A DNA stretch of 64,000 bases. It comes from Helicobacteraceae bacterium (GTDB lineage: Bacteria > Campylobacterota > Campylobacteria > Campylobacterales > SZUA-545). Shown here piece by piece: positions 19,269-28,227 of the stretch (positions within the stretch are counted from its first letter, which is position 1; every line of letters starts with the position of its first letter). Under the pieces are notes generated by a model. That model did no database searches and was not told the DNA's origin. It was given only the letters and a program-made list of their open reading frames with translations. The stretch lies in the NCBI GenBank assembly GCA_031286325.1, contig JAITUT010000013.1, positions 31,752 to 95,751 of the forward strand, read 5' to 3'. Position numbers and translations under genes: made by a program.

Positions 19269-19529
19269 ATGAAATATGTAACTTTAGATGAGTTTATGGT
19301 TTTATCCGCATATTCAAATATATATTATTCATTTATGCCGAGACGATTGCGCCGCGCGCCGCAACAAGGCGCGCCATCGCGAGAGCCCTCTTTTTGGCTC
19401 GCTTTGTACCCGCCGAACGCTTGGAAGCGTAAGCGTTACGTCCAACCGATGACCCACAAGGAAAGCGAACGCAAAGACTATGCGATAGGCGATAACGGTG
19501 TTATGATGAACGCGAAAGGTCGGGTTTAG
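19269..19529 (+). CDS. Doubtful small ORF, 86 aa
   Basis: An open frame starting with ATG after AAAGGGCGCG. The product is not recognised, has no membrane segment or known motif, and has an Arg/Pro-rich middle. It could be a real small protein, or chance coding in the flank of the duplicated region. Confidence 0.25.
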   Translation: MKYVTLDEFMVLSAYSNIYYSFMPRRLRRAPQQGAPSREPSFWLALYPPNAWKRKRYVQPMTHKESERKDYAIGDNGVMMNAKGRV

Positions 19530-19564
19530 TACGGGGCGACATCATTCTTTACAGCTCCGCTAGA

Positions 19565-19999
19565 TTATTGCCGCTCCTCCGTCCAGATCGCCACTGAGTT
19601 GTACCCTAAATAGTGCCGCGCCTCCCAAGTATAGCGGCGATATGAATCGCTCTTGGCGCAACGGTAATATGTAAAAGTCCCGTAGTAGTCTGAGCGCGTG
19701 ATTGTTGGATCGCACGTAAAGTATTTAAAATACAAGTCGTTCTTATAGCTCTCGAATTTCACATCTATATTTGGCACGACAGTTGATCTATATTCCCTTT
19801 GCAACGCAAAAACGCCGCAACCTTGCAGCTGATCTTCTCTCTCGTATGGATAGGCAAAGGGCGCAAAGTTCGCGAAAATATCGTTTGAGTCTTTGTATCC
19901 CATCCATTGCCCGTCAGAGCAATAATCCGAATCGCCGCCGCCATTAGAGCAAGCGAGAAGCGCGAACGCCGAGAGCAATATAAGCAACGTCTTATACAT
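19565..19999 (-). CDS. Small cysteine-containing lipoprotein, 144 aa
   Basis: A signal peptide with lipobox ALLAC predicts acylation at Cys17, giving a membrane-anchored lipoprotein. The mature part is rich in Tyr and acidic residues with Cys at several positions (CSDG, GCGVF, FTCDP, YRCAK), which could form disulfides. No known family was recognised. The start has a GGAGA ribosome site just upstream. It lies alone between the giant-gene region and the Gp37/Gp68-family gene, so neighbours give no functional hint. Confidence 0.7.
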   Translation of the reverse strand: MYKTLLILLSAFALLACSNGGGDSDYCSDGQWMGYKDSNDIFANFAPFAYPYEREDQLQGCGVFALQREYRSTVVPNIDVKFESYKNDLYFKYFTCDPTITRSDYYGTFTYYRCAKSDSYRRYTWEARHYLGYNSVAIWTEERQ

Positions 20000-20070
20000 A
20001 ATCGTCTCCTTGCGAATTTGCGCGATAATTTATAGCGCGATTGTGGCGAAAATGTGATTAAAATATCATT

Positions 20071-20769
20071 ATGTCCGCGCCTACGATAAACAAAAGCTGG
20101 AATCCCGTAACGGGTTGCGATAAATTTTCCGCCGGTTGCGCTAATTGCTACGCCAAAGCTATGGCTTTGAGATTGCGAGAGATCGGCGCGCCGAAATACC
20201 GCTTTGGCTTTGCGGTAACGCTTCACGAAAAAGCTCTTGCAGAGCCCTTTGGCTGGCGCAAACCGCGCGGGATTTTTATGTGCTCAATGGCGGACATTTT
20301 TCATTCGGCGGCGACAGATGAATTTTTAGATCGTATTCTCGCCGTAATGCGCCAAACGCCGCGCCATCGCTACTATTTGCTCACAAAACGCGCCGAACGA
20401 ATGGCGGAGTTTTTCACAGCTCGCGACGCGCCTCGCAACTTGTGGCTTGGGGTAACGATCGAGAACCGCGCCGCGAAATACAGACTCCAAATTTTGCGCG
20501 AAATTAACGCGGCGGGCAGATTTATCTGCTGCGAGCCTTTGCTGGAAGATTTAGGCGATCTAAACCTCGCGGGAATAAATTGGGTGATCGCGGGCGCCGA
20601 AAGCGGGCAAAGAGCTAGGAGAGCCGATCCTGAGTGGTTTTACAAGATCGCTAATCAAGCAAAAGCGCAAAACAGCGAATTTTCGTGCTCCGAAATCAAC
20701 GGTTTTACGACATCAAAACTTGCCGAAAAAGCGGGAAAATTTGCCGAAAAGACGCTCTTTGACTTTTAG
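20071..20769 (+). CDS. Gp37/Gp68 (DUF5131) family protein
   Basis: A 232-residue protein opening with SWNPVTGC followed by CANCYA, the cysteine motif (C-x6-C-x2-C) of the phage Gp37/Gp68 (DUF5131) family, which resembles radical-SAM iron-sulfur binding. Further family motifs are FMCSMADIFH, YLLTKRAERM, LWLGVTIEN and GAESG. The biochemical function is unknown. The C-terminal 40 residues differ from the usual GVPFFFKQWG ending, which may be divergence or a small frameshift. A TAAAAT box ends 6 bases before the ATG, so the transcript may be leaderless. It converges with rsmE with a 4-base overlap. Confidence 0.8.
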   Translation: MSAPTINKSWNPVTGCDKFSAGCANCYAKAMALRLREIGAPKYRFGFAVTLHEKALAEPFGWRKPRGIFMCSMADIFHSAATDEFLDRILAVMRQTPRHRYYLLTKRAERMAEFFTARDAPRNLWLGVTIENRAAKYRLQILREINAAGRFICCEPLLEDLGDLNLAGINWVIAGAESGQRARRADPEWFYKIANQAKAQNSEFSCSEINGFTTSKLAEKAGKFAEKTLFDF

Positions 20770-21437
20770 ATAAGCGTCGCGGCGTAGATCGCGGCGGTTT
20801 CGGAGCGCAAAATTAGCGCGCCGCCAAGCGAAAATTTAGGAAAAGGCGTCAAAAGTTCCAGATCGCGCGCGCCAAATCCGCCCTCCGCGCCGATTACGAT
20901 CGTCTTATTTGCGATCCGCGTTTTATTAGAGCTCGTCAAAACCTCGCCGCCAAAGTCCAAAACCGCCAAATCCGCCGAAGCCGAAGTCAAATCCGCTAAC
21001 TTCGCCTCCGCTACGATCATTTTGCGCGATCTGCCGCACTGTTCGCACGAAGCGGCGACAATGCGATCGAAGCGCGTCAAATCGAGGCGAAAATTACCCT
21101 GCGATCTCTCGCCCCAAACCAAATTTAACTTACCGACTCCTAACTCGTTTAAAAACGGCAGAGTTTTTTCAATCGTCTTGGGATCGGTTACAAACCACGC
21201 CAAAGCGCCGCCGCCGCCCAAAACGATCTCGCGCCGCGAGCTAAGCAAATTCAATACGGCTTTTCGGCGATCAAGCAGGGCGATCTCGTATTCGTATAAA
21301 TTATCGTCCGCTAAATTTCTGAGATTTACGCGCGACCCAGCTTGCAAGCGCAGGGCTTTAATATGCAAAGCGGCTGAGTCCGCGCCGCCTAAAACAAGAG
21401 AGCTTTCGCCAGCTTGCGCGTGAAAGAGAAAGCGCAT
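20766..21437 (-). CDS. rsmE: 16S rRNA m3U1498 methyltransferase RsmE
   Basis: SPOUT-class enzyme that methylates N3 of U1498 in 16S rRNA using SAM. The 223-residue length is normal. The SAM-binding knot motifs are present: VIGAEGGFG and the C-terminal GGALILRSETAAIYA. An N-terminal PUA-like RNA-binding part (HIKALRLQAGSRV) is also visible. The start coincides with the stop of the upstream csd3-type gene (one-base overlap), so the two form an operon. Cytoplasmic housekeeping enzyme. Confidence 0.93.
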   Translation of the reverse strand: MRFLFHAQAGESSLVLGGADSAALHIKALRLQAGSRVNLRNLADDNLYEYEIALLDRRKAVLNLLSSRREIVLGGGGALAWFVTDPKTIEKTLPFLNELGVGKLNLVWGERSQGNFRLDLTRFDRIVAASCEQCGRSRKMIVAEAKLADLTSASADLAVLDFGGEVLTSSNKTRIANKTIVIGAEGGFGARDLELLTPFPKFSLGGALILRSETAAIYAATLI

Positions 21438-22753
21438 TAGTTTTGCGTCGCCCTCTTTTTCATCTCGTTGTGGAATGTCGCCGAGAGGCGCGTAACGCCG
21501 TTGCTGTTTTTGAGCGCGACGTAGTCGATCGTGGCTTTCAGATCGCGGGCTTTTTTCAGGAACGCGACTTTTTCTTCGTTTTTCAGCCCGTCTTTGCGCA
21601 CATTGCGGAGCGAGAGCGGATTGGTCGGACCGCCGCCTTTGCGCACTTCAAAGTGCACGTGCGATCCTGTGGTAACGCCGCTGCTCCCGACATAACCTAT
21701 CAGTTGCCCTTGTTTCACGCGCGATCCGCCCGAAATTTTGGAGAAGCCGTTTAAGTGCGCGTAACGAGTCTCCCAACCGTTGCGGTGTTCTACTACCACC
21801 ACTTTGCCGTAACCTTGATCGCACGATTTTTGGCAACCGGCAAAACGCACGGTGCCGTCTCCTACGCTATAAACGGGCGTGCCTGTCGGCGCGGCGAAAT
21901 CCACGCCCAAGTGCGGACGCTCATAGCCGTATATCGGGTGCATTCTGCCGCCCGGCATATAGCCGCTCGTTACCCGCGCGTATTCAATCGGGCGTTCAAT
22001 AAACATACTTAATAATGTGTTGCCGATGTCGTCGTAGTAGGCTTCGTCCTCTTGGCGGTAAAATGCGTAAATGCGATTTTTGCGGAGCTCCAAAAACGCC
22101 GAATGCACTAAGATCGCCCCCCAAGTGCGCCCGAGACGGATTTTGCGATCATAGATCGCGGCGATTGAGTCGTTTCGCTGGACATCTCGGCGAAAATCTA
22201 CGCGTGTGTCGTAGATCGCCGAAAGCTCGGTGGAAAGTTTGTTATTGCCGGTAATTTCGCGCAAATCCACTTGAATAGAGTTTTGAATCCGCGTGTGCAA
22301 AGTCTCGTTAACGATCATATATTTGATCGGCACGATCTCAATTTTATATTTTTTCGCGTTCTCCTGCGGCGTCTCTTTTTTAGGCTCCTCCGCCGCTAAA
22401 CTGTAGGCGCGCGGGAAGTTTTGCGCCGCGTAAATTTCCTCGTCGTTCGGCGCGATCCTATAGAGCGAAATTTGCTGCTCCTCTCTGATAGGAATCAACG
22501 CGTGCAATAACACGCCCGTCTCCGCGTCTCTGTGCTCGTAAAATTGCGTCTTATCGCCGATAGTTTTGAGCTCGCCGTAAGTTTCATCGTCAAGTTCAGC
22601 CAAAATTAACGGCGCGATATTATTAGCCACCAAATAATCGTAAAAGGTCATATTCGTCTGCCAAGTTTGCTCTGAGACTTGGTTAGCTTCCATTTGAGCC
22701 GCCGTAATCAGAAAGAGCGTGGTAAAGAGCGCGATTTTCAGCAAATTTTTCAC
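21437..22753 (-). CDS. M23 (LytM) peptidoglycan peptidase, Csd3-like
   Basis: A periplasmic zinc metallopeptidase acting on peptidoglycan cross-links. A signal peptide (about residues 1-22) is followed by a long N-terminal part of about 250 residues, then a complete LytM domain with HLGVDFA (about 281) and HVHFE (about 364) zinc ligands. The size and large N-terminal part fit the Csd3/HdpA (Helicobacter) and Pgp3-like group that trims peptidoglycan and sets helical cell shape; the exact orthology is inferred. It has a TATAAT box at 22781-22786 (minus strand) and is followed directly by rsmE. Confidence 0.85.
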   Translation of the reverse strand: MKNLLKIALFTTLFLITAAQMEANQVSEQTWQTNMTFYDYLVANNIAPLILAELDDETYGELKTIGDKTQFYEHRDAETGVLLHALIPIREEQQISLYRIAPNDEEIYAAQNFPRAYSLAAEEPKKETPQENAKKYKIEIVPIKYMIVNETLHTRIQNSIQVDLREITGNNKLSTELSAIYDTRVDFRRDVQRNDSIAAIYDRKIRLGRTWGAILVHSAFLELRKNRIYAFYRQEDEAYYDDIGNTLLSMFIERPIEYARVTSGYMPGGRMHPIYGYERPHLGVDFAAPTGTPVYSVGDGTVRFAGCQKSCDQGYGKVVVVEHRNGWETRYAHLNGFSKISGGSRVKQGQLIGYVGSSGVTTGSHVHFEVRKGGGPTNPLSLRNVRKDGLKNEEKVAFLKKARDLKATIDYVALKNSNGVTRLSATFHNEMKKRATQN

Positions 22754-22835
22754 TTTTTTCCTTAGAGTTAAGAGTCCGCGATTATAGCGAAATCGCCAAT
22801 TATTAGCAAATTTTTAACTTTTAGCGCGTTTTTTA

Positions 22836-22841
22836 TATAAT
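22836..22841 (+). promoter_or_regulatory. -10 element of the lipoprotein-AAA-DedA-ABC operon
   Basis: TATAAT in a T-rich stretch 23 bases upstream of the TTG start at 22864. It is the only strong box before this tightly packed four-gene operon. Confidence 0.55.
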
Positions 22842-22863
22842 TTTCTTTTTTTTAGGACGAAAT

Positions 22864-23286
22864 TTGAGAGCAATCTCGCTTGTTTTTGCCGCTGTTTTGG
22901 CGCTTCTCGGCTGTTCGGTTAAAAATCGCGAAGTAGATTTAGCGAAATCTTGCAACGCTTTATTGTATGAAAGCGAATCGCTGGACTTTCAGCTGAGCCG
23001 CGATCGCGGATTAGCGGAAAGCGCGCGTAAAGAGGGCGTGTTGCCCTTTCATATGTTTGTGGTCTCGCTGGGCGCGATGGCGAGCGCGGCGAGCGCGGTA
23101 TCCCCGCCCGGTACGGCGCTTGCGTTTGAGGGCGCGAGCGTCTATGTTTTGCCCGCGCTCACGGTGGGTTATTACAATAAATTTATCGCGCCGAAAGAGA
23201 TAATCGATCGTTACGATTATTTAGAGAATCGCCGCGCGATTTTAGACAAATTATTAGAGGAAAAAAGTTGCAAAAAAGCGATATGA
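22864..23286 (+). CDS. Putative lipoprotein, 140 aa
   Basis: Starts with TTG preceded by AGGA. A signal peptide with lipobox LALLGC predicts lipidation at Cys17. The mature part has an acidic N-terminal stretch, a hydrophobic central segment (about residues 60-105, rich in Ala, Ser, Pro) and a charged C-terminal helix. No family was recognised. It overlaps the start of the next gene by 19 bases and so belongs to the AAA/DedA/ABC operon; it may anchor or partner the AAA ATPase at the membrane, but that is only inferred from context. Confidence 0.6.
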   Translation: MRAISLVFAAVLALLGCSVKNREVDLAKSCNALLYESESLDFQLSRDRGLAESARKEGVLPFHMFVVSLGAMASAASAVSPPGTALAFEGASVYVLPALTVGYYNKFIAPKEIIDRYDYLENRRAILDKLLEEKSCKKAI

Positions 23287-25019
23287 AACTGCTTATTCTT
23301 AATGATTTTTTAGGGTGCGAAAGCATTGGCAAAAGCGCGATTTTCCCGCAGTTAAAGTGTAGCGAGGAATCGGCGTTAATTTTGCGCGAACTTACTAAAA
23401 TTTATCTGCAAGGGACCGCGGAGATTTCCATATTCGCGTTGCTTACGGAAGTATGCAAATTCGATCGCTTGGATTACTTAAATCATATCGGCGAAATAAG
23501 AGAGCTTTTAGAGCTAGGCTGGATCGTGATGCCGAGTTTGCATAAATCGCGGGCGGGCGATCTGGTTTCGTTAGAGCTTTTGCACGAAAATATCTCGCTT
23601 TCGGTTACATTTATGAAGTTGCTTGAAGAGGGGAGTTTGGAAGTTGAGCTTCCAGAGGCTAAACCTTATGGCGATCAATTGGAGTATTTGCAAGATGAAT
23701 TCGCCAGAATTGGTCTATACCAAAAACTCGCGTTAATTCGTCAAAATTACGATAATACTTCGCCGAATTTTATACGCGTTAAAAACAGAATTGCTTTGAT
23801 TGAAAATCAAATTAAAACGCGGGTAAATATCTCTAAAAATCCGCCTAAACTGATTAAGTATTTCAAAGATCGCCATTTGAATGAAAAAGAGCGCGTTATT
23901 TTTTTAGCGCTTTTGAAAGAGGAATACGGCGGCGCGGATGAAAATTTGCGCGATATGAATACGCTTATAGAGCTTATCAGTTTCAATGATTTTGAGAAGA
24001 TTAAGAATCGCAGCCTCTTGGAGGAAAACTCTCCGCTTATTTCAAAAGGCATAGTCGATTACGACGAAGTTTTAACGCCGTTCGGAGGGATTAGCCGATC
24101 GTTTTTCATCGCCGAAGGCGTTTTGAGCGATATTATGCGTCCAAAAAAGAAGGTAAAACAAAAAATTAAAATTGAAACGCTCATTAAAGAGCAAGAGATA
24201 TTTGAATTAGTTGATCCCAAAACCACATTAGAAGATGTGGTTTTACACCCTGAAACGCGCGAACTTTTAGATAATTTAATCCGCCAAATGGATCATAAAG
24301 TATTAAAACGTTTGAAAGATTGGGGGATTAAAGATAAAACGCGCGGAATCGACGCCAAAATAATTTTTCACGGCGCACCCGGAACAGGCAAAACAATGAC
24401 CGCCTATTCCGTTGCGAAAACATTAAAAAAACAGGTGATCTCATTTGATTGCTCTAAAATTTTGTCAATGTATGTCGGCGAAAGTGAAAAAAACACCAGA
24501 AAAATATTCGATACTTATAAAGAGATCGTGCAAAAGACAAATACGCAACCGATCTTGCTGCTAAACGAAGCCGATCAATTTTTGTCCGGGCGCGTTACAA
24601 GCGGCGTTTCCGGGGCGGAAAAAATGCATAATCAAATGCAAAATATCTTTTTAGAACAAATTGAAAAATTCGAGGGTGTTTTGATCGCCACTACAAATTT
24701 GCTGGATAATATAGATTCGGCGTTCTCGCGCAGGTTTGATTATAAAATTAAATTTGAGAAACCAAATGAGGCGCAGAGGTTACTAATTTGGCAAAAACAC
24801 TTGCCCAAAACAGCGCCGTTTTCAGAGGATTTTAATGTTAATAATTTAGTGAAACATCCGCTCACTGGAGCGCAGATCGCATTAGCGGTTAGAAGCGCGG
24901 CAATGATAGTTGCGGCAAACGAAAAAGGGGTTTTTAATATGGAGGTTTTTGAAAAGGCAATCAAAAACGAATTAAGCGGAGCTTTCGACTATGAAAAAAC
25001 ATTGGGATTTTTGTCGTAA
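23268..25019 (+). CDS. AAA+ ATPase with long N-terminal domain
   Basis: A 583-residue protein with an N-terminal alpha-helical region of about 330 residues and a C-terminal AAA+ module. Walker A is GAPGTGKT (about 369-376) and the Walker B-like segment is LLLNEAD (about 432), with Asn in place of the usual Asp, a variant known from SpoVK-like AAA proteins. Sensor-1 ATTN, the arginine finger region FSRRFDYK and a small helical lid follow. It probably remodels a protein partner in the cytoplasm; the target is unknown. The TTG start at 23268 has GAGG 7 bases upstream; ATG 23283 is the alternative. It is coupled to the lipoprotein before it and to dedA after it (one-base overlap). Confidence 0.8.
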   Translation: MQKSDMKLLILNDFLGCESIGKSAIFPQLKCSEESALILRELTKIYLQGTAEISIFALLTEVCKFDRLDYLNHIGEIRELLELGWIVMPSLHKSRAGDLVSLELLHENISLSVTFMKLLEEGSLEVELPEAKPYGDQLEYLQDEFARIGLYQKLALIRQNYDNTSPNFIRVKNRIALIENQIKTRVNISKNPPKLIKYFKDRHLNEKERVIFLALLKEEYGGADENLRDMNTLIELISFNDFEKIKNRSLLEENSPLISKGIVDYDEVLTPFGGISRSFFIAEGVLSDIMRPKKKVKQKIKIETLIKEQEIFELVDPKTTLEDVVLHPETRELLDNLIRQMDHKVLKRLKDWGIKDKTRGIDAKIIFHGAPGTGKTMTAYSVAKTLKKQVISFDCSKILSMYVGESEKNTRKIFDTYKEIVQKTNTQPILLLNEADQFLSGRVTSGVSGAEKMHNQMQNIFLEQIEKFEGVLIATTNLLDNIDSAFSRRFDYKIKFEKPNEAQRLLIWQKHLPKTAPFSEDFNVNNLVKHPLTGAQIALAVRSAAMIVAANEKGVFNMEVFEKAIKNELSGAFDYEKTLGFLS

Positions 25020-25642
25020 TGTTGGACGAGATTATTAATTTTATAGTAAATTTAGTAGCCCAAATGGGCTATGCGGGAATTTTTATTATGATGTTTTTGG
25101 AGAGTAGCTTTTTTCCGTTTCCTAGCGAAGTTGCGATAATTCCCGCGGGATATTTGGTTAGTAAAGGTGAAATGAATTTATATCTTGTGATCTTTTGCGC
25201 TATTGCTGGCAGTTTGTGCGGCGCGTTATTTAACTATTATTTAGCGGTTACATTAGGGCGCAAAATGTTAATTAAATACGGGCATTATGTATTTTTCACC
25301 GAAAAAGTAATGAAAAAAGTAGAGGATTATTTCGCCGCGCACGGACATATTTCTACATTTAGCGGGCGTTTAATCCCTGTTGTAAGGCAATATATCTCTT
25401 TACCAGCGGGGCTTGCGAAAATGAATATATTTTTATTTTCGTTTTTCACAGCTTTGGGCGCGGGAATTTGGGTGATAGTTTTGGCGCTTTTGGGCTATTT
25501 TTTAGGCGCGAACGAGGAGGTTATAAAACCATATTTAACCAACGCGGTAATAATTACAATAATCGCTGTTTCCGCGCTTATTTTTATCTATTTTATACGG
25601 CATAAAAATAAAAGGGAGAAAAATCGTGAAAATCGGCGTTAA
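25019..25642 (+). CDS. DedA family membrane protein
   Basis: A 207-residue integral membrane protein of the DedA/SNARE-associated family; members are linked to lipid flipping (undecaprenyl phosphate, phosphatidylethanolamine) and membrane homeostasis. Diagnostic features are FLESSFFPFPSEVAIIPAG, the amphipathic GAxxG-type loops and FSGRLIPVVRQYISLPAG with its conserved arginines. About five to six hydrophobic segments are visible and the C-terminus is strongly basic. Its ATG overlaps the stop of the AAA gene by one base, and its 3' end overlaps the ABC gene. Confidence 0.9.
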   Translation: MLDEIINFIVNLVAQMGYAGIFIMMFLESSFFPFPSEVAIIPAGYLVSKGEMNLYLVIFCAIAGSLCGALFNYYLAVTLGRKMLIKYGHYVFFTEKVMKKVEDYFAAHGHISTFSGRLIPVVRQYISLPAGLAKMNIFLFSFFTALGAGIWVIVLALLGYFLGANEEVIKPYLTNAVIITIIAVSALIFIYFIRHKNKREKNRENRR

Positions 25643-26315
25643 ATCATTAAAAATCTTTCACGAAAACAACGCGATCGTGGATATTGCTTTCAGCGTTAAA
25701 AATTCATTAGGAATCGTAGGTAAAAGCGGGAGCGGAAAAAGTTTGACATTAAAAGCGCTTTTAAATTTATTACCGAATACTATGCGCCGCGAAATTTCGC
25801 TGGACTCCGACTTTGAATTTATAAACGGTAAAACAATCGCTTATGTGCCGCAAAACCCATTTACCGCGTTAAGCCCGATGAGCAAAATTAAAGATCAATT
25901 TTTCGCGCCTAAAGAAAAACAAGAAAAGTTGTTAAAAGATATGAATTTAGAACCCGCGCTTTTAGATCGTTTTCCCGCTGAATTAAGCGGCGGGCAATTG
26001 CAAAGAACAATTATCGCAACGGCGATCGCGAACGACGTGAAATTATTATTATTAGACGAGCCTACAACCGCATTAGACACCAAAAGCAAAAACGCCGTTT
26101 TAGAGATATTAAAAGAGCTCAAAAAAACAATCAATATAGTTTTTGTCTCACACGATATAAAGAGCGTCTCGGACGTATGCGAAACAATATGCGTGTTAGA
26201 TCGCGGCAGAATTGTAGAAGAAAACTCATCGGAAAATTTACTTAGATCGCCGAAATCAAACGAAGCAAAAGAGCTAATTAACTCCGATTTTTCTCTGCGA
26301 AGTTTCCGCGAATAA
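25626..26315 (+). CDS. ABC transporter ATP-binding protein, dipeptide/nickel-type
   Basis: A 229-residue nucleotide-binding subunit. Walker A GKSGSGKS (about 33), Q-loop YVPQNPF, signature LSGGQLQRT (about 120), Walker B LLLLDEPTTALD (about 141) and the switch VSHD (about 175) are all intact. The PQNPFTALSPM segment is typical of the peptide/nickel (DppD/OppD) family, but the protein is shorter than full members and no permease or second ATPase lies nearby. The GTG start at 25626 has GGGAG upstream and overlaps dedA by 17 bases, so it is the last gene of this operon. Confidence 0.85.
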   Translation: MKIGVKSLKIFHENNAIVDIAFSVKNSLGIVGKSGSGKSLTLKALLNLLPNTMRREISLDSDFEFINGKTIAYVPQNPFTALSPMSKIKDQFFAPKEKQEKLLKDMNLEPALLDRFPAELSGGQLQRTIIATAIANDVKLLLLDEPTTALDTKSKNAVLEILKELKKTINIVFVSHDIKSVSDVCETICVLDRGRIVEENSSENLLRSPKSNEAKELINSDFSLRSFRE

Positions 26316-26339
26316 AACAACGAATAAATTCGGCGAAAA

Positions 26340-27620
26340 TTAAAGTTCTGCGGCGTCGCCCGCGCCGTGAGGATCGAAAGCGGCGGGCGCATTAGGAGGC
26401 ATAATAGGTTTCGGCGCGCGCTTAAAGTATGGTTTACGTCCGCTACGATCGCGGTTGTTGCGGTTTTGATCGCGGTTTTGATCGCGACTTTGATTTTGAC
26501 TGCGGGCGCGCTCACGGCTTTGACTAGGATCGCGGCTATAATTTTGATTGCCTTTTTCGCCCATCTTCGTAGGGTTTAGGTTTTGACTAGGATCGCGACT
26601 ATAACTTTGTTTGTTCTTAGATCGTGAAGTTTGCGGATATCGCGAAGAGTCTGAATTTGAATTGTCCGCTTTCGCCTCAAAACTTCCGCTTTGATTTTCA
26701 CTATTTTTTGCCGCGTTTTGCGCCCCGCTTCGCCCTGAATTTTGCGCCGAAAGCTCTTTTCTAGCCGCTTGAAATTTTTTGAGCAAATTATGCGCTAAGA
26801 GATAACCCTCCGATCGCGCCGCCGCTTCCGCCGCCATAACTTTCGCCTCTTTCATTCGCGCCCTGAAAACGGGCAAAAACCGTTTCGGGATACAGCGCAG
26901 GTCAATCAAAAGCCTATTGCGGTTGTAATTTTTCAAGATCAGATCGGCTTCGGGGTCTTTATGAAAATACTTGATAAAGTTGTCCTCGCTCGTAATGTCA
27001 ATCTCTCTAAGCCGCGCGTCCGTCAGGCGCCGTCGCCCGTTGCTTTTGATCAAATACTCGCCGTCAAAATAGATGCTAGGAATTGAATCGGAGTTGTCGC
27101 CGCGTAAAAGATGCGCTTTGAAAGCGTGGCTGTCGTATTTCAAGAAACTTTTGCCGCCGATACTATATTGGTTGATGTTTGCGCTGCGCAAAAGTTGCGT
27201 CAAATCTTTGTCGGATGACAAAATCAGGTGTTGCTTCGCGCGCGGCGCGTAAAACCTGCAAGCCATCGCGATCAGATCGTCCGCTTCAAGCCGCTCGACG
27301 CCTACGATCGGAAAGGGCAGATTCTCTTTCATCTCGGCGTCAATTTCATTTTGGAGGCGGTGCAATTCGTCCCAATCCACATCGTCAATTAAACGGCGTT
27401 CGGCGCGGCGGCGTTTGTAACCCCCAAAGACATCGGCGCGCCAATAGTCGCCTTTGTCGGTGAAAATGTATAGATCGCCAAATCTGCGAAATCGTCTCAA
27501 AAGCGCGAAAATTCTTGATAAAAAGGCGTTTCGCAGGTGATCTTTGGAATAGATTAACCCGCGTTTTTTAAGCCCGAACGCCACTTGAATAAATAATGAT
27601 GAAAAATCCAATAAGATCAC
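26340..27620 (-). CDS. Phage-type 5'-3' exonuclease (FEN/RNase H-like) with disordered tail
   Basis: The N-terminal 260 residues look like a 5'-3' exonuclease of the flap endonuclease family, closest in style to T4 RNase H. Acidic metal-binding motifs are LLDFSS at the start, LEADDLIA (about 110) and SSDKD (about 135), followed by RGDNSDSIPS (about 175) in the position of the helix-hairpin-helix region. Such enzymes remove RNA primers or flaps. The last 140 residues are a low-complexity tail rich in Arg, Asn, Gln, Asp and Ser with repeated RDQNRDQNR-like units, probably disordered and nucleic-acid binding. The gene is transcribed alone and converges with the ABC gene. Confidence 0.75.
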   Translation of the reverse strand: MILLDFSSLFIQVAFGLKKRGLIYSKDHLRNAFLSRIFALLRRFRRFGDLYIFTDKGDYWRADVFGGYKRRRAERRLIDDVDWDELHRLQNEIDAEMKENLPFPIVGVERLEADDLIAMACRFYAPRAKQHLILSSDKDLTQLLRSANINQYSIGGKSFLKYDSHAFKAHLLRGDNSDSIPSIYFDGEYLIKSNGRRRLTDARLREIDITSEDNFIKYFHKDPEADLILKNYNRNRLLIDLRCIPKRFLPVFRARMKEAKVMAAEAAARSEGYLLAHNLLKKFQAARKELSAQNSGRSGAQNAAKNSENQSGSFEAKADNSNSDSSRYPQTSRSKNKQSYSRDPSQNLNPTKMGEKGNQNYSRDPSQSRERARSQNQSRDQNRDQNRNNRDRSGRKPYFKRAPKPIMPPNAPAAFDPHGAGDAAEL

Positions 27621-27749
27621 CCAAAAACTCCCAATCGTTTTAGAACCCGTATTTTACAATAGATTTAACAAATTGCCTTGATCCGCGTCTTCTCCTAAAT
27701 ATCAAAATTAGGTTATTATTCAGGAAATTTTCCAAAGTGAGGCGATTTT

Positions 27750-28220
27750 ATGGGTCATCAAAAAGACAATAACCAGCCCGCCGAAGCGAGTATGGATCAG
27801 GTTAGAGAGTTGCTTTTCGGATCGCAGATGCGCCAAGTGGCGGATCGCCTCCAACGCAAAGACGACGAGGTGAGATCGCGTTTGGAGGAGATAACTAGCG
27901 ATCATCGCGCGGCGGTTGAAAAGTTAGAGCGCGCGCTTTATGACGCGGACGCGGCGACGAGCGAAAAAATTACGCAACTCTACGCCGATCTTGAAAACCG
28001 CGCCAAACATCTTTCGGAATCGATTTCCAAAACCGAGAGCAATTTAAGCGTGTCTATGGCTGATATTGCCGATAAACTTTTAGCCGCGATCGCCGATCGC
28101 CACCAAGAGGCGACAAATTTGACGCGCCAAGTTGAGAGCGATCTGCGCCGCGATCTGGCGAGTAAAGAATCGCTAGCGAACGCCTTGCGCGAATTAGCCG
28201 ACAAAATATCGCGAGGATAA
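27750..28220 (+). CDS. Coiled-coil protein opening the OmpA-GTPase operon
   Basis: A 156-residue, highly charged protein predicted as almost continuous coiled coil, with no signal peptide or membrane segment. Near the start it has MDQVRELLFGSQMRQV, which resembles the LRELLFAREIAIV segment near the N-terminus of the next gene's product, so the two probably share an interaction or dimerisation motif. It lies 7 bases upstream of the OmpA-domain gene. No known family was recognised; it could be a cytoplasmic adaptor in the signalling unit encoded here. Confidence 0.7.
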   Translation: MGHQKDNNQPAEASMDQVRELLFGSQMRQVADRLQRKDDEVRSRLEEITSDHRAAVEKLERALYDADAATSEKITQLYADLENRAKHLSESISKTESNLSVSMADIADKLLAAIADRHQEATNLTRQVESDLRRDLASKESLANALRELADKISRG

Positions 28221-28227
28221 ATAATAG

